From Cyclobacterium sp. (GTDB lineage Bacteria; Bacteroidota; Bacteroidia; Cytophagales; Cyclobacteriaceae), in the NCBI RefSeq assembly GCF_014762705.1, contig NZ_JABURL010000091.1, positions 1-64,000 on the forward strand: a DNA stretch of 64,000 nt, read 5' to 3'. The translations under genes and the position numbers were made by a program. This document shows, piece after piece, positions 44,013 through 51,950 of this stretch; the stretch's first letter is position 1; every line of letters starts with the position of its first letter. Under the pieces are notes generated by a model. The model searched no databases. It was given only the letters and a program-made list of their open reading frames with translations, and was not told the origin of the DNA.

Positions 44013-45530
44013 CTAACTTTCCCCTTCTTCTGCAATAATATTTTTAAGTTGGTTCAATTTTTCTTGATGTTGCTGGGCCTCACGCATAAATTCTTCACCT
44101 GCGTGGATGTCCATCAATTCATCGATCCGCATTTGCATCTCATGAAGCCTGCCGGGATTGTTTTCATCAGAAGAATTATCGGCATACCATGAAGCTTCTA
44201 AGTAATTCAATAAAGTAATACTTCTTTCAATCGGAAAATTTTCCGCATCCCTGACAGCCAAAGCCTCTTGAAAATAGCTAAGTGCTTTTACAAAGTTATC
44301 TGACCTTACAGCTTGTGGGTATTTCATCAAAGCGTTCCCATAATGGGTACAGACTCTGGCATAATCGTAAGGGAATTCTTCTTTGGTAAAAATGGTCAAG
44401 GCCTCTGCAAAGCACGAAGCTGAAACTGCCGCCCAAACACTTTTCTTTTTCGCTTCATCAGGGATTTCTGAATAAATGATCCCTAAGCTTTCTTGAATCT
44501 CTGCATAGGCCAAGGGGAAATATTCCTTCGTAAAAAACCTACTGGCCTGTTGATAGGCTTCCATAGCCGGTTTAAAAAACTGAGGATTGCCTTTTTGAGA
44601 CCAAGTGGTTAGCAGTCTTGCCTTTTGCAATAAGGCTTGATGGGCAAATTCTTCCATTCCCTCTTCCTGAAAAAGCTTGATGGCTCTGGTATAGTAGCCC
44701 AATGCTTCTGAAAAGCTTTCAGAAAAGCTGGCTATCATCCCAGCGTCCAAAAGACATTGCGCTTCTTCTACTTTAAACCCGTGAATATCATAGTAGGTGA
44801 CGCATTGCCACAACTTATCTTTTAATACTGTCAAACCTTTCTCATCATAAGGAGGGCTTAACAACTGCGTGGATAGATGGGCCAATGTAGCCTGTATTTT
44901 CATTTTTCCTTCTTGGGAAATTTCTGCTGTATGAATTCTTCTCAATTGTCCCTCCGCTTCAGCAAATCTCCCTTCATCAAACAGATAATTGAAATAATGA
45001 AAGGCTGAAAATGCAGCGTATTCCTCAGTTGGGGCAGACATCGTAGCTTCCTGGTAATAATAGTCCACTTTAGAGGCATCTTTTACATGGCCATAATGTC
45101 TTACCACGGCATGATTATGCATCAGCCTATAGTCATCAAACTCCTCATAACTCTCTACAGAAATCAGCCGAGGATCTATTTCGCCGCCTTCCATCAAACC
45201 GATAATGATTTGAAATTCTGATTTTAGTGTCGGGGAAAATGAAATAAGTTGCAAGGATTTCTCAAATTCTCCCAATCTTATCATGACTAAGGCCAAAAGT
45301 GCCTTTTCACTGAATAAAATTTTTTCCGGAAGGAGATAGGGAGGCATTGCATTTTGCCAATCAACAGGCAGGGTAATATACCCTTTATCCACGATAAGAT
45401 GGTTAGCAGATGCTGAAGGCTTAATGGTCTCAATATCTGCAAATGTGAGCCATTCTTGAATTTTAAAATCGAAATAAACGGCATCTTTTATTTCTTCCCA
45501 TAAGCCAATGTGACAGAATAACTTGATCAT
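44013..45530 (-). CDS. TPR-repeat protein of the hydrogenase island
   Basis: A 505-residue soluble protein without a signal peptide. The N-terminal 150 residues are not recognisable. From about 150 on it consists of helical hairpins of TPR type (for example YAAFSAFHYFNYLFDEGRFAEAE, then FSEALGYYTRAIKLFQEEGM, then FAEALTIFTKEEFPYDYARV). Units of about 36-45 residues end in a coiled-coil tail rich in Glu and Gln. It overlaps the 127-residue gene by 4 bases and is the last gene of the maturation unit. TPR proteins are scaffolds, so it may assemble or dock the hydrogenase (inference). The gene is on the same strand as, and downstream of, the protease. Confidence 0.7.
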   Translation of the reverse strand: MIKLFCHIGLWEEIKDAVYFDFKIQEWLTFADIETIKPSASANHLIVDKGYITLPVDWQNAMPPYLLPEKILFSEKALLALVMIRLGEFEKSLQLISFSPTLKSEFQIIIGLMEGGEIDPRLISVESYEEFDDYRLMHNHAVVRHYGHVKDASKVDYYYQEATMSAPTEEYAAFSAFHYFNYLFDEGRFAEAEGQLRRIHTAEISQEGKMKIQATLAHLSTQLLSPPYDEKGLTVLKDKLWQCVTYYDIHGFKVEEAQCLLDAGMIASFSESFSEALGYYTRAIKLFQEEGMEEFAHQALLQKARLLTTWSQKGNPQFFKPAMEAYQQASRFFTKEYFPLAYAEIQESLGIIYSEIPDEAKKKSVWAAVSASCFAEALTIFTKEEFPYDYARVCTHYGNALMKYPQAVRSDNFVKALSYFQEALAVRDAENFPIERSITLLNYLEASWYADNSSDENNPGRLHEMQMRIDELMDIHAGEEFMREAQQHQEKLNQLKNIIAEEGES

Positions 45531-45910
45531 AAAATATGTATTTCTAAAATACCTTCTTTTTCGTCAAAACTATATTTCAGCACCTGATTTTCTTGAGATA
45601 AATCAGGATGATCTGCAAAAAACTCTTGTAAGGAAATTGATTTGTCCCCTTTAATATTCTTTTGTTTGACAAATAGCATAATGGGTTTAAACTTTGCCTT
45701 AAACGCCTTATTACTTGCCTTTGTCAAAAGAATTTTCCTTTCTTCTGGCATCATCGCCGCATAGGTTTGTCTTTCCTCACCAATCACCTGGTTTGCCAAA
45801 TCATTTTGGATAATCAGGTGTTGATTTTGGAGTTGAACAGGAGTATCCAGTATTTTGCTTTGCTGTGGAATATTTTGATTGAAATCAAAGGCCCTTTCCA
45901 TTTTTCTCAA
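45527..45910 (-). CDS. Hypothetical protein of the hydrogenase island (127 aa)
   Basis: I do not recognise this protein. It is basic in the middle (KILLTKASNKAFKAKFKPIML) and polar elsewhere, with no signal peptide, cysteines or membrane segment. The start may be the second Met (MERAFDFNQNIPQQSK). It overlaps the protease gene by 26 bases on one side and the TPR gene by 4 on the other. This tight coupling argues for a shared function in maturation or assembly of the hydrogenase. Confidence 0.6.
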   Translation of the reverse strand: MRKMERAFDFNQNIPQQSKILDTPVQLQNQHLIIQNDLANQVIGEERQTYAAMMPEERKILLTKASNKAFKAKFKPIMLFVKQKNIKGDKSISLQEFFADHPDLSQENQVLKYSFDEKEGILEIHIL

Positions 45911-46385
45911 ATAGTTCTAAATCTTCAATAATTTTATTGGCCAAGTTGTGCGCAGATCGTTGGATGACTTCTGACATACCAACGCTTAATTTAGTATCTG
46001 TGATTGCTATCAAATAAACGGTGATATTGTCTTCAGGAAATTCATCCCTAAAGATTTTTTTGGCGTAGGAGAGCGCTTGGTCCCACTTGAGACTGTGCAG
46101 AAAAACCATGGGATCATCTTGTATGGCTGATTGGATCTCCTCAGCAGGCAATTTAAATAGACTTCCGTCTTCGTGGCCAGAATGTATGACACCGTCTATG
46201 AGTAAAATCCTATCATGATTTTTAAGCGAAAACAAGACCTCGAAGGCTGAAGTCCCCATATCAATAATGGTCAAGTGCTCATTAACAGGATTCAACTTAT
46301 CTTTTAATAAGCGAATTACCTCACAACCTACAGCATCATCACTTCTCACAGGGTTACCAAATCCAAGTATGGCAGTTTTTATCAT
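45885..46385 (-). CDS. [NiFe]-hydrogenase maturation protease (HyaD/HupD-like)
   Basis: A 166-residue endopeptidase that removes the C-terminal tail of the hydrogenase large subunit once nickel is in place. GFGNPVRSDDAVGCEVI near the N-terminus contains the nickel-sensing Glu/Asp positions (DDAVG). IDMGTSAFEVLFSL is the usual D-G-G-T region with Met for one Gly. FLHSLKWDQALS has the third nickel ligand His. The length is normal. The substrate is almost certainly the large subunit encoded just upstream, whose 15-residue tail after the last His is intact. The gene is separated from hupL by a terminator-like hairpin (46452-46485). Confidence 0.88.
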   Translation of the reverse strand: MIKTAILGFGNPVRSDDAVGCEVIRLLKDKLNPVNEHLTIIDMGTSAFEVLFSLKNHDRILLIDGVIHSGHEDGSLFKLPAEEIQSAIQDDPMVFLHSLKWDQALSYAKKIFRDEFPEDNITVYLIAITDTKLSVGMSEVIQRSAHNLANKIIEDLELFEKNGKGL

Positions 46386-46451
46386 GATTTCTAAAAGAGT
46401 AAATAACAGTGGAAATCCCTAAAACTTGACAAATGCCAAGTTATGAAAATA

Positions 46452-46485
46452 AAAAAGTGGAAGCCTTTCCAGGATTCCACTTTTT
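46452..46485. terminator. Terminator-like hairpin between large subunit and protease genes
   Basis: AAAAAGTGGAA (46452-46462) pairs with TTCCACTTTTT (46475-46485), with a 12-base loop. On the minus strand it ends in a T-run 15 bases after the large-subunit stop, so it should reduce read-through into the protease gene. Confidence 0.75.
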
Positions 46486-46499
46486 AGCTGGGGAAGGCA

Positions 46500-48092
46500 T
46501 TATAATTTAAACTTGGTCAATTCTTTTCCACTCTTTCCATCATGGGCATGAACTGTACATACAAGGCAGCTATCAAAGGACCTCGCCACCATACCCACTT
46601 CTACGGGATCATGCGGATCTTCGATTTCAGTTCCCTCGAGCGCTGCTTCGATAGGGCCAGGGTTTCCTTTACCATCATTTGGGCCTACATTCCATGTGGT
46701 TGGGGCCATCACTTGATAATTTTCAATCACACCATTTTTGATCTCAACCCAATGTGCCAAAGCACCACGGGCCGCTTCAGTTGCTCCCCATCCTTTTCCA
46801 TCTCTTTCTTCTGGCTTGATGTAGAATTCACCGTCCAGATCTATCTGACTGAGCCATTCATTCAAATATTCATAGATTCTTGGGGCCTCATGAAGCCGGG
46901 CCAAAGTTCTTGTAAATACAGAAGGTCCTAATTTATCCATGATATCCAAAAACAAAGGGTCTCTGTTTTGGTGCTCCAAATTATCAGGATTTCCTGCCAT
47001 AATCACCCTGGATAATGGACCTGCTTCAGCAGCAAACCCCATATATCTCGGAGCTTTAGACCAACTATACTTACCTGAAAAATCAGTATTTTCCAGATTC
47101 TGAGAAGGTACCGGTGTCGGAATAGGCTCATCCCAAGGGTGGGCAGGTGGAACTTGTTTGTACCAAGCGTGATCCACATGCTCCTGAATATCCAGATGGT
47201 TTAAGCGGTGAAATTTGGATCCATCATAAAATCCTCCAGCTGAAATAACCGCATCATTCCTCCCCTCTATGGTCGGATGATTATATCTATCCTTGTGCAA
47301 ATAAGTACCATAGGCGATAAATTTGCCTACTCCCTGTCCAAACTTATCTATTCCAAATTCTAGACCGGCTCTGATAAACAGTCCCAAATCACTATTTCTC
47401 TGACTTTCATTTTCCTCTACCCAGGCCAACATATCATCCCATGATTTTATTTGTAAATACCTTTCTATAGAGCCGCCTAGGAAGTTTGTCTCCAACCATC
47501 TGTTTCTGAAATGATTCAGGATTGCATGTGCTCTTGTGATATCTTTCAAGGTGGGGGCGCACATTACACCTCCTGGAACCATATAAGAGGAATGTGGCCA
47601 TTGTCCTCCAAAAATAGCATAGACCTCCACCGGCAAAGCAGAGGCAGTTAAGCCAGTTTGAAAGGAAGTACCCACATATGCTGCAAATCTTTTGGTCACT
47701 TCTTCATATAGCGGCTTATTCGCAAACTTTTTATTGGCCATATCGGTGGCAAAAATGGCATAAAACCACCTTGGTATACTCTGTAGCGTCTCAGTAGCCT
47801 GTCCTATAGCCCTTAACAAAAGGGCATTTGGAGTGAGCTGTGTCTTCCATATGGTATCTAAGGCAGAGGAGGCACAATACAGGTGTGACCCACCACATAT
47901 CCCACAAATTCTTGGGGTGACTATTAGCCCAGACTGAGGGTCTTTTCCGGCCATGATTTGTTCAAAACCACGGAACATGGCAGCCTGGGTATGTGCTCTT
48001 GTCACTACCCCGTTTTCCATATACACTTTTACGTCCAAGTCTCCTTCTACACGTCCGACCGGAGATATATTTAATTCTTTATATGTTGACAT
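46500..48092 (-). CDS. hupL: [NiFe]-hydrogenase large (catalytic) subunit
   Basis: A 530-residue nickel-iron subunit that oxidises or forms H2. The N-terminal nickel motif is PRICGICGGSHLYC (C63, C66). The C-terminal motif is DSCLVCTVH (C509, C512, H515), in which Ser replaces the usual Pro. The 15 residues after H515 form the removable tail. The body is standard in length and has the LEFGIDKFGQG and FYIKPEERDGKGWGATEAARG segments. Together with the small subunit it looks like a group 2a-type uptake enzyme, as in cyanobacterial HupL and mycobacterial Huc; this group assignment is from motif resemblance and needs a classifier. It lies 8 bases after hupS. Confidence 0.95.
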   Translation of the reverse strand: MSTYKELNISPVGRVEGDLDVKVYMENGVVTRAHTQAAMFRGFEQIMAGKDPQSGLIVTPRICGICGGSHLYCASSALDTIWKTQLTPNALLLRAIGQATETLQSIPRWFYAIFATDMANKKFANKPLYEEVTKRFAAYVGTSFQTGLTASALPVEVYAIFGGQWPHSSYMVPGGVMCAPTLKDITRAHAILNHFRNRWLETNFLGGSIERYLQIKSWDDMLAWVEENESQRNSDLGLFIRAGLEFGIDKFGQGVGKFIAYGTYLHKDRYNHPTIEGRNDAVISAGGFYDGSKFHRLNHLDIQEHVDHAWYKQVPPAHPWDEPIPTPVPSQNLENTDFSGKYSWSKAPRYMGFAAEAGPLSRVIMAGNPDNLEHQNRDPLFLDIMDKLGPSVFTRTLARLHEAPRIYEYLNEWLSQIDLDGEFYIKPEERDGKGWGATEAARGALAHWVEIKNGVIENYQVMAPTTWNVGPNDGKGNPGPIEAALEGTEIEDPHDPVEVGMVARSFDSCLVCTVHAHDGKSGKELTKFKL

Positions 48093-48100
48093 TGTTTTGG

Positions 48101-49081
48101 TTATTTTGAGCTTTCAAATTGAGGTCTTGTTCCTACAATCACCTTATCCAGGGTACCCATCGCTTTTTCAAATCCGGCTCTCGCATAGTACCCTGCTTTG
48201 GTATTACCGGCCGGGACTGACTTTGGTAAAAAACCCAAGTATTTCATGGTTTTGAAAACAGAGCCTTTTACAAGATCATTGTGAGGGAAGCCAGGCTCTG
48301 TACAGCCTAAGCAAGGATGGTTTGCCCTGGTCTTACTGGATTGGCGGTTCCATAATATACGGTTACAACTAGCACGGGTCATGGGACCTCTACAGCCTAC
48401 TTCGTAAAATAAGCATCCGCCCCGTTTACCGAACTGACCATCCACTTTTTGGGCAAATGAAATGGCATTTGGACAACCTGTCTGAACAAAATCGGTGAAG
48501 AAGGTTTTAGGTCGATGAAACTCATCCAATAAAACGTCCCCTATTCTTCCTGTAGAAATGGCTACTAAAATTTGGGTAATCCAATCAGGGTGCGCGGGGC
48601 ATCCTGGGATATTGATTACCGGTAATCCTCCTTTGGAAACATAATCAGCACCCAAAAAACCTCCTTTCTCTTTTTTGAGAAATTGCATTCCGGTACTTTC
48701 AGAAGGATTTGGCGGCACCGCTGGAATACCTCCCCAAGTTGCGCAGTCACCTATCGCGACCACATAGCCTGAAACTTTGGACAAGTCTTTGATCCAATCC
48801 ATCATAGGCCTTTCAGCAAAATAATTCATCGTACCGGTTCCGTTTGGCCCTTGTACGATGGAACCTTCATAAACCAGAATATCCAGTTGGGTTTTACCAG
48901 CAACGATGCTTTCCAAAAGGTCAGAGACCTGATGGCCTATTTCAAGACCTATAGATGGATGCCAGAGAATATTGACACCAAAATCGGTTACCAATTCCAC
49001 TACAGTTGGCTCCTCTGCATTTAAAAAAGACATGGTGTTACCACTACATGCCCCTCCTTGCAACCAAAGAACATTTGCCAT
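48101..49081 (-). CDS. hupS: [NiFe]-hydrogenase small (Fe-S) subunit, Tat-less
   Basis: A 326-residue electron-transfer subunit carrying three Fe-S clusters. It begins MANVLWLQGGACSGNT with no twin-arginine signal, so the enzyme is cytoplasmic or faces the cytoplasm. Proximal ligands are C12, C113 (GDCATWGG) and C161 (IPGCPAHP), but the position of the second Cys of the usual C-x-x-C is Asn (N15). The distal region has TGC203, C223 and C230 with Gln-Thr where His usually stands. Medial Cys are C239, C257 and C260. Loss of these ligands suggests [3Fe-4S] rather than [4Fe-4S] centres. It is the first gene after a 255-base region with the operators. Confidence 0.95.
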   Translation of the reverse strand: MANVLWLQGGACSGNTMSFLNAEEPTVVELVTDFGVNILWHPSIGLEIGHQVSDLLESIVAGKTQLDILVYEGSIVQGPNGTGTMNYFAERPMMDWIKDLSKVSGYVVAIGDCATWGGIPAVPPNPSESTGMQFLKKEKGGFLGADYVSKGGLPVINIPGCPAHPDWITQILVAISTGRIGDVLLDEFHRPKTFFTDFVQTGCPNAISFAQKVDGQFGKRGGCLFYEVGCRGPMTRASCNRILWNRQSSKTRANHPCLGCTEPGFPHNDLVKGSVFKTMKYLGFLPKSVPAGNTKAGYYARAGFEKAMGTLDKVIVGTRPQFESSK

Positions 49082-49182
49082 TTAAGTTGTTGTTTTAGGT
49101 TAAATTGTTAAATGAAATTCACTTGATCACAAAACAAAATATTGAAATCAAGCAATGATATTAAATTTAAAAATTCTCAATC

Positions 49183-49260
49183 AAATTAGAAAGCGTTTCC
49201 TAATTTTTTTTGAATATTTTTTTCTAATTTTTAGAAAAATTTTTCTAAAAATTAGAAAAA
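49183..49260. promoter_or_regulatory. Operator region of the hydrogenase structural genes (two TTAG-N10-CTAA sites, 42-bp palindrome)
   Basis: Site 1 is TTAG (49186-49189), N10, CTAA (49200-49203), extended to AAATTAG...CTAATTT. Site 2 is TTAG (49231-49234), N10, CTAA (49245-49248), and lies in the centre of a perfect 42-bp AT-rich palindrome (49219-49260). The two site centres are 45 bases apart. They lie about 100-150 bases upstream of hupS and downstream of the second TetR gene. The same repeat with the same spacing occurs upstream of hypB. Confidence 0.7.
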
Positions 49261-49336
49261 TGATAACTGAGAGGGTTTTGAAAGCATACTAATCTTAAAT
49301 CCTTGGATTTTATCAGTTTATGTAATAAAAAAGAGC

Positions 49337-49951
49337 TTAGATAAGAATGGGATATATATAAGCCACAAACTCTTCTTCTCCCCTGTCTGTCAGGTAGGGT
49401 GTCATTTGACTCCAAACGGCCTCTTTGAAAAGTTTCTCCTCAGCTGGAAGCCCTCTTAATATTCTCTGCGGTAACCAAAAAATTATAGACATCCAGATAT
49501 TACTGGAAAGTAACTCATTCATTTCATCAGATTGAGGAACAAGGACACCCCGCTGAACATCAAATTCAATCCTGGATTTGACCTGTAATAACATCCGGTT
49601 GGAATACTTGTGCCATTTCTCCAGGATATCTGGATAATTTCGCTCTATCTCAAACATGTCCGTAAAGAAAAAGCGGTACTTCATGAAAAAAGCATAGTAT
49701 TGCTCGAGATTTCTGTCCAGTCCTTGAAAGTTCTCTATAAAAAGATAATCAGACAATATTTCAGAGAACTCACTAAAAATGAAGTCATAGACATGAGAAA
49801 CTATTGCCTCTTTGTTTTTAAAGTGATAAGCTAAGTTTCCTACGCTTATATCCGCAGCATCCGCTATCTGTTGCAACCTTACATTGGCTACCCCATGTTC
49901 ATTAAAAGTGCTTATCGCTGCTTCTAAAATTCTGTCTTTAGTTTTAGACAT
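49337..49951 (-). CDS. TetR-family regulator (second of a pair) of the hydrogenase island
   Basis: A 204-residue TetR-type regulator. The HTH is RILEAAISTFNEHGVANVRL, then IADAADISVGNLAYHFKNKEAI (about residues 7-52). The C-terminal ligand domain is helical and ends PYLTDRGEEEFVAYI. It is paralogous to the protein at 50322-50948 (compare VNVRLQHISDVCGLSLGNIGYHF and PYFTDTGIEEF); the two share an unusual GNLAYHF/GNIGYHF recognition helix. It directly precedes the operator region of hupSL. The pair may act as homodimers at different sites or as a heterodimer. What they sense (H2, nickel, redox state) is unknown. Confidence 0.88.
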   Translation of the reverse strand: MSKTKDRILEAAISTFNEHGVANVRLQQIADAADISVGNLAYHFKNKEAIVSHVYDFIFSEFSEILSDYLFIENFQGLDRNLEQYYAFFMKYRFFFTDMFEIERNYPDILEKWHKYSNRMLLQVKSRIEFDVQRGVLVPQSDEMNELLSSNIWMSIIFWLPQRILRGLPAEEKLFKEAVWSQMTPYLTDRGEEEFVAYIYPILI

Positions 49952-49962
49952 TTTCCCAGCTG

Positions 49963-50325
49963 TTAATTATAATCCAAATTTAATAACCCCTCTTTGATCA
50001 TCAATGTTCCCCGTTGATCTTTTGCTGCTTGTCGCCTAAACAACTGGGACATAATTTCCGCCTTTTTTCTATCTGATTGGACTGTAATGTTTCGGACCAA
50101 GAACTTTAAGGGTTGTTTATGATGTGCAAAAACAAGATCTATTCTAAAAGCTCCTCTTCGGTAAATCAACCTGTCTATTACAGCAGTATCTACAAGCCAT
50201 TCGTTGGATCGCAAGAAATTAAATTCTGTCTCGTTTCCCAATCTATCCTCATACAATGATAATTGATTGATGGAGCGAAGTAACCAATTATACGTTTGAA
50301 AATCTAAAACCGGATTTTTTTTCAT
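49963..50325 (-). CDS. Hypothetical protein between the two TetR genes (120 aa)
   Basis: I do not recognise this 120-residue basic protein. It has no signal, no membrane segment and no cysteines. LRSINQLSLYEDRLGNETEF is a helical start, and a central beta-like segment (RIDLVFAHHKQPLKFLVRNITV) with a His pair follows. Its start overlaps the stop of the upstream TetR gene by 4 bases, and the next TetR gene begins 11 bases after it. Such coupling suggests a partner of the regulators, perhaps a sensor or co-repressor (inference). Confidence 0.55.
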   Translation of the reverse strand: MKKNPVLDFQTYNWLLRSINQLSLYEDRLGNETEFNFLRSNEWLVDTAVIDRLIYRRGAFRIDLVFAHHKQPLKFLVRNITVQSDRKKAEIMSQLFRRQAAKDQRGTLMIKEGLLNLDYN

Positions 50326-50948
50326 AGTTCATGTATTATAACCCTATTTTCAAATTCTTCTATTCCTGTATCCGTAAAGTAAGGCCTCAACAAAAACCAA
50401 ACCATTTCCAGATAGCTACTTTTATCCAATTCTTCTGCACCTGTTACTGCCTGCCTACTGATCCAACTTTCACTGGCCCAAACCAAAAGCGAGGACATTT
50501 TTTGTACGAAATCCTGATTCCCTTTTGAGTCCAAAGCCCCCCTTGCTTCATTGAAAACCAACATTCCTTGCAATTGTAGCTCTTGCCAGGTCAAATGTTC
50601 CCTGTATTGCTTCGAAATGTTTTCATACAACCTGGTCAAGTCCAGAGCATCTTTGTAAAAGAACACATACCGTTTTTGTAAGTCAAAATTAGAATTGAGA
50701 AAACGGTTAAAATCTTCAAAAAGTGGCAAAACACGAAATTCAGACAGTAAAAGCTTTTGTTCTTCCACAAAGTCACTGAATAAGGCATAAAGAATATCAT
50801 TTTTTGTTCTGAAATGGTAACCAATATTTCCCAAACTAAGCCCACAGACATCTGAAATGTGCTGTAATCTAACATTGACGAAACCATCCCTGTTAAAAAG
50901 TTTCAGGGCTACCTCCTTAATTCTTGTTTTGGTATCTTTCCTAGGCAT
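50322..50948 (-). CDS. TetR-family regulator (first of a pair) of the hydrogenase island
   Basis: A 208-residue TetR-type regulator with the HTH RIKEVALKLFNRDGFVNVRL, then ISDVCGLSLGNIGYHFRTKND (about residues 9-54). The helical C-terminal domain contains LQKRYVFFYKDALDLTRLYEN and ends PYFTDTGIEEFENRV. It is clearly related to the protein at 49337-49951 along its whole length, so the pair arose by duplication. It lies 76 bases downstream of hypA. Because no operator-like repeat was seen directly before it, it is probably expressed from the upstream hyp transcript, giving feedback control. Confidence 0.88.
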   Translation of the reverse strand: MPRKDTKTRIKEVALKLFNRDGFVNVRLQHISDVCGLSLGNIGYHFRTKNDILYALFSDFVEEQKLLLSEFRVLPLFEDFNRFLNSNFDLQKRYVFFYKDALDLTRLYENISKQYREHLTWQELQLQGMLVFNEARGALDSKGNQDFVQKMSSLLVWASESWISRQAVTGAEELDKSSYLEMVWFLLRPYFTDTGIEEFENRVIIHEL

Positions 50949-51024
50949 TGTAATCGGGAATTTAGTCTTCAGGCATATGCTTCACACTAGGTTTGACAAT
51001 CAAACGGCTTTGGCTCGAAGGAAG

Positions 51025-51372
51025 TCAATCAATAAGTTCAACCCCTGAAATCAACAACTCATTTCCCTGGGTTACCTTATTGGTAGGTTTATTACAAGAA
51101 CAAACAAACTTATAATTAACCACTTCCGATTCTTTATTACATTCATCGCAATGTACTAAAATAGGCAATACTTCAATACAAAGCTCGCAATCCCTATACT
51201 CTTTTCTTTCTGTAGCCACTACCGCTTCAAATGCATTTTGCATCAAAATGGGCTCAACATTGGAAAGTAGCCCAACTTTCATATGGATCTTTTTAATTCT
51301 TTTTCTTTCCTTTTCCGGATAGACTGAGTCAAGGGATCCGAAAATATTTTTGACCAATGATATTTCGTGCAT
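51025..51372 (-). CDS. hypA: Hydrogenase nickel-insertion protein HypA
   Basis: A 115-residue nickel chaperone working with HypB. It begins MHEISLVKNIF; the His2-Glu3 pair with Met1 forms the nickel site. The zinc site has the first pair CDEC at about residues 74-77, but the second pair is CSC (VNYKFVCSCNKP), C-x-C instead of the usual C-x-x-C. The overall length is typical. The gene is 2 bases after the nuclease-family gene. HypA is separated here from hypB by six genes, unlike the more usual hypA-hypB order. Confidence 0.92.
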   Translation of the reverse strand: MHEISLVKNIFGSLDSVYPEKERKRIKKIHMKVGLLSNVEPILMQNAFEAVVATERKEYRDCELCIEVLPILVHCDECNKESEVVNYKFVCSCNKPTNKVTQGNELLISGVELID

Positions 51373-51374
51373 GA

Positions 51375-51950
51375 TTAGTTATTAATATTTTTTCTCTTTG
51401 CAATTACCTCTCTTATCCTGACAGCGCTTTGATAATCTTCCTTTTCCAGTACCTTTTGTAAGAGGTTCTCCAATTCTTCCATGGTATACGAAGAAAAGGC
51501 AGTTCGCTTGCTTTCCCCTACATAAATGTCCATATCTATGCGTTGTTCCTCCAAAAGTTGCTTAGGAATTAAGATCGGGCTATCAAACCTTAAGGCTAAG
51601 GCAATAGCATCAGATGTCCTGCTGTCCACGCACAGCTCCTTACGCTCAGCCGTTTTGAAAACAATTTCGCTCTTAAAAATATTATCCTTGATCTCTTTAA
51701 TCCAAACATATTCCACTTTGGCGTGAAACAAACTCACCACATCGAAAAAAAGGTCATGGGTAAGTGGCCGCTGGGTTTTAATCTGCTCCAAAGCAACCCC
51801 AATGGATAAAGCTTCAGCCTCGCCAATAAGCAAAGGAAACCTGTTTTTTTTATCCAAGTCCTCCAAAATCAAAGCGAATTTACCAGGGAAATTCGTACTT
51901 GGTGACATGGCAACGATAAAAACTTCCACCAATTCTAAAGTATCCTTCAT
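51375..51950 (-). CDS. Bifunctional nuclease (DUF151/BFN) family protein with UVR-like tail
   Basis: A 191-residue protein. Residues about 5-135 form the BFN/DUF151 domain: FALILEDLDKKNRFPLLIGEAEA, then LEQIKTQRPLTHDLF, then CVDSRTSDAIALALRFDSPI. The C-terminal LQKVLEKEDYQSAVRIREVI resembles the UVR motif of UvrB/UvrC. Bacteroidota chromosomes often carry such a gene elsewhere; its place inside a hyp operon is unusual. Nuclease activity in the family is based on plant proteins, and the bacterial role is not clear. It is adjacent to the 68-residue gene and 2 bases before hypA. A role in hydrogenase maturation is only suggested by position. Confidence 0.8.
   Translation of the reverse strand: MKDTLELVEVFIVAMSPSTNFPGKFALILEDLDKKNRFPLLIGEAEALSIGVALEQIKTQRPLTHDLFFDVVSLFHAKVEYVWIKEIKDNIFKSEIVFKTAERKELCVDSRTSDAIALALRFDSPILIPKQLLEEQRIDMDIYVGESKRTAFSSYTMEELENLLQKVLEKEDYQSAVRIREVIAKRKNINN

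Noticed and set aside
49219-49260. 42-bp palindrome as a transcription terminator of the second TetR gene.
   Set aside because: The stem is almost only A-T pairs, so a weak RNA hairpin, and it carries the same half-sites and spacing as the hypB upstream region; an operator is more likely.
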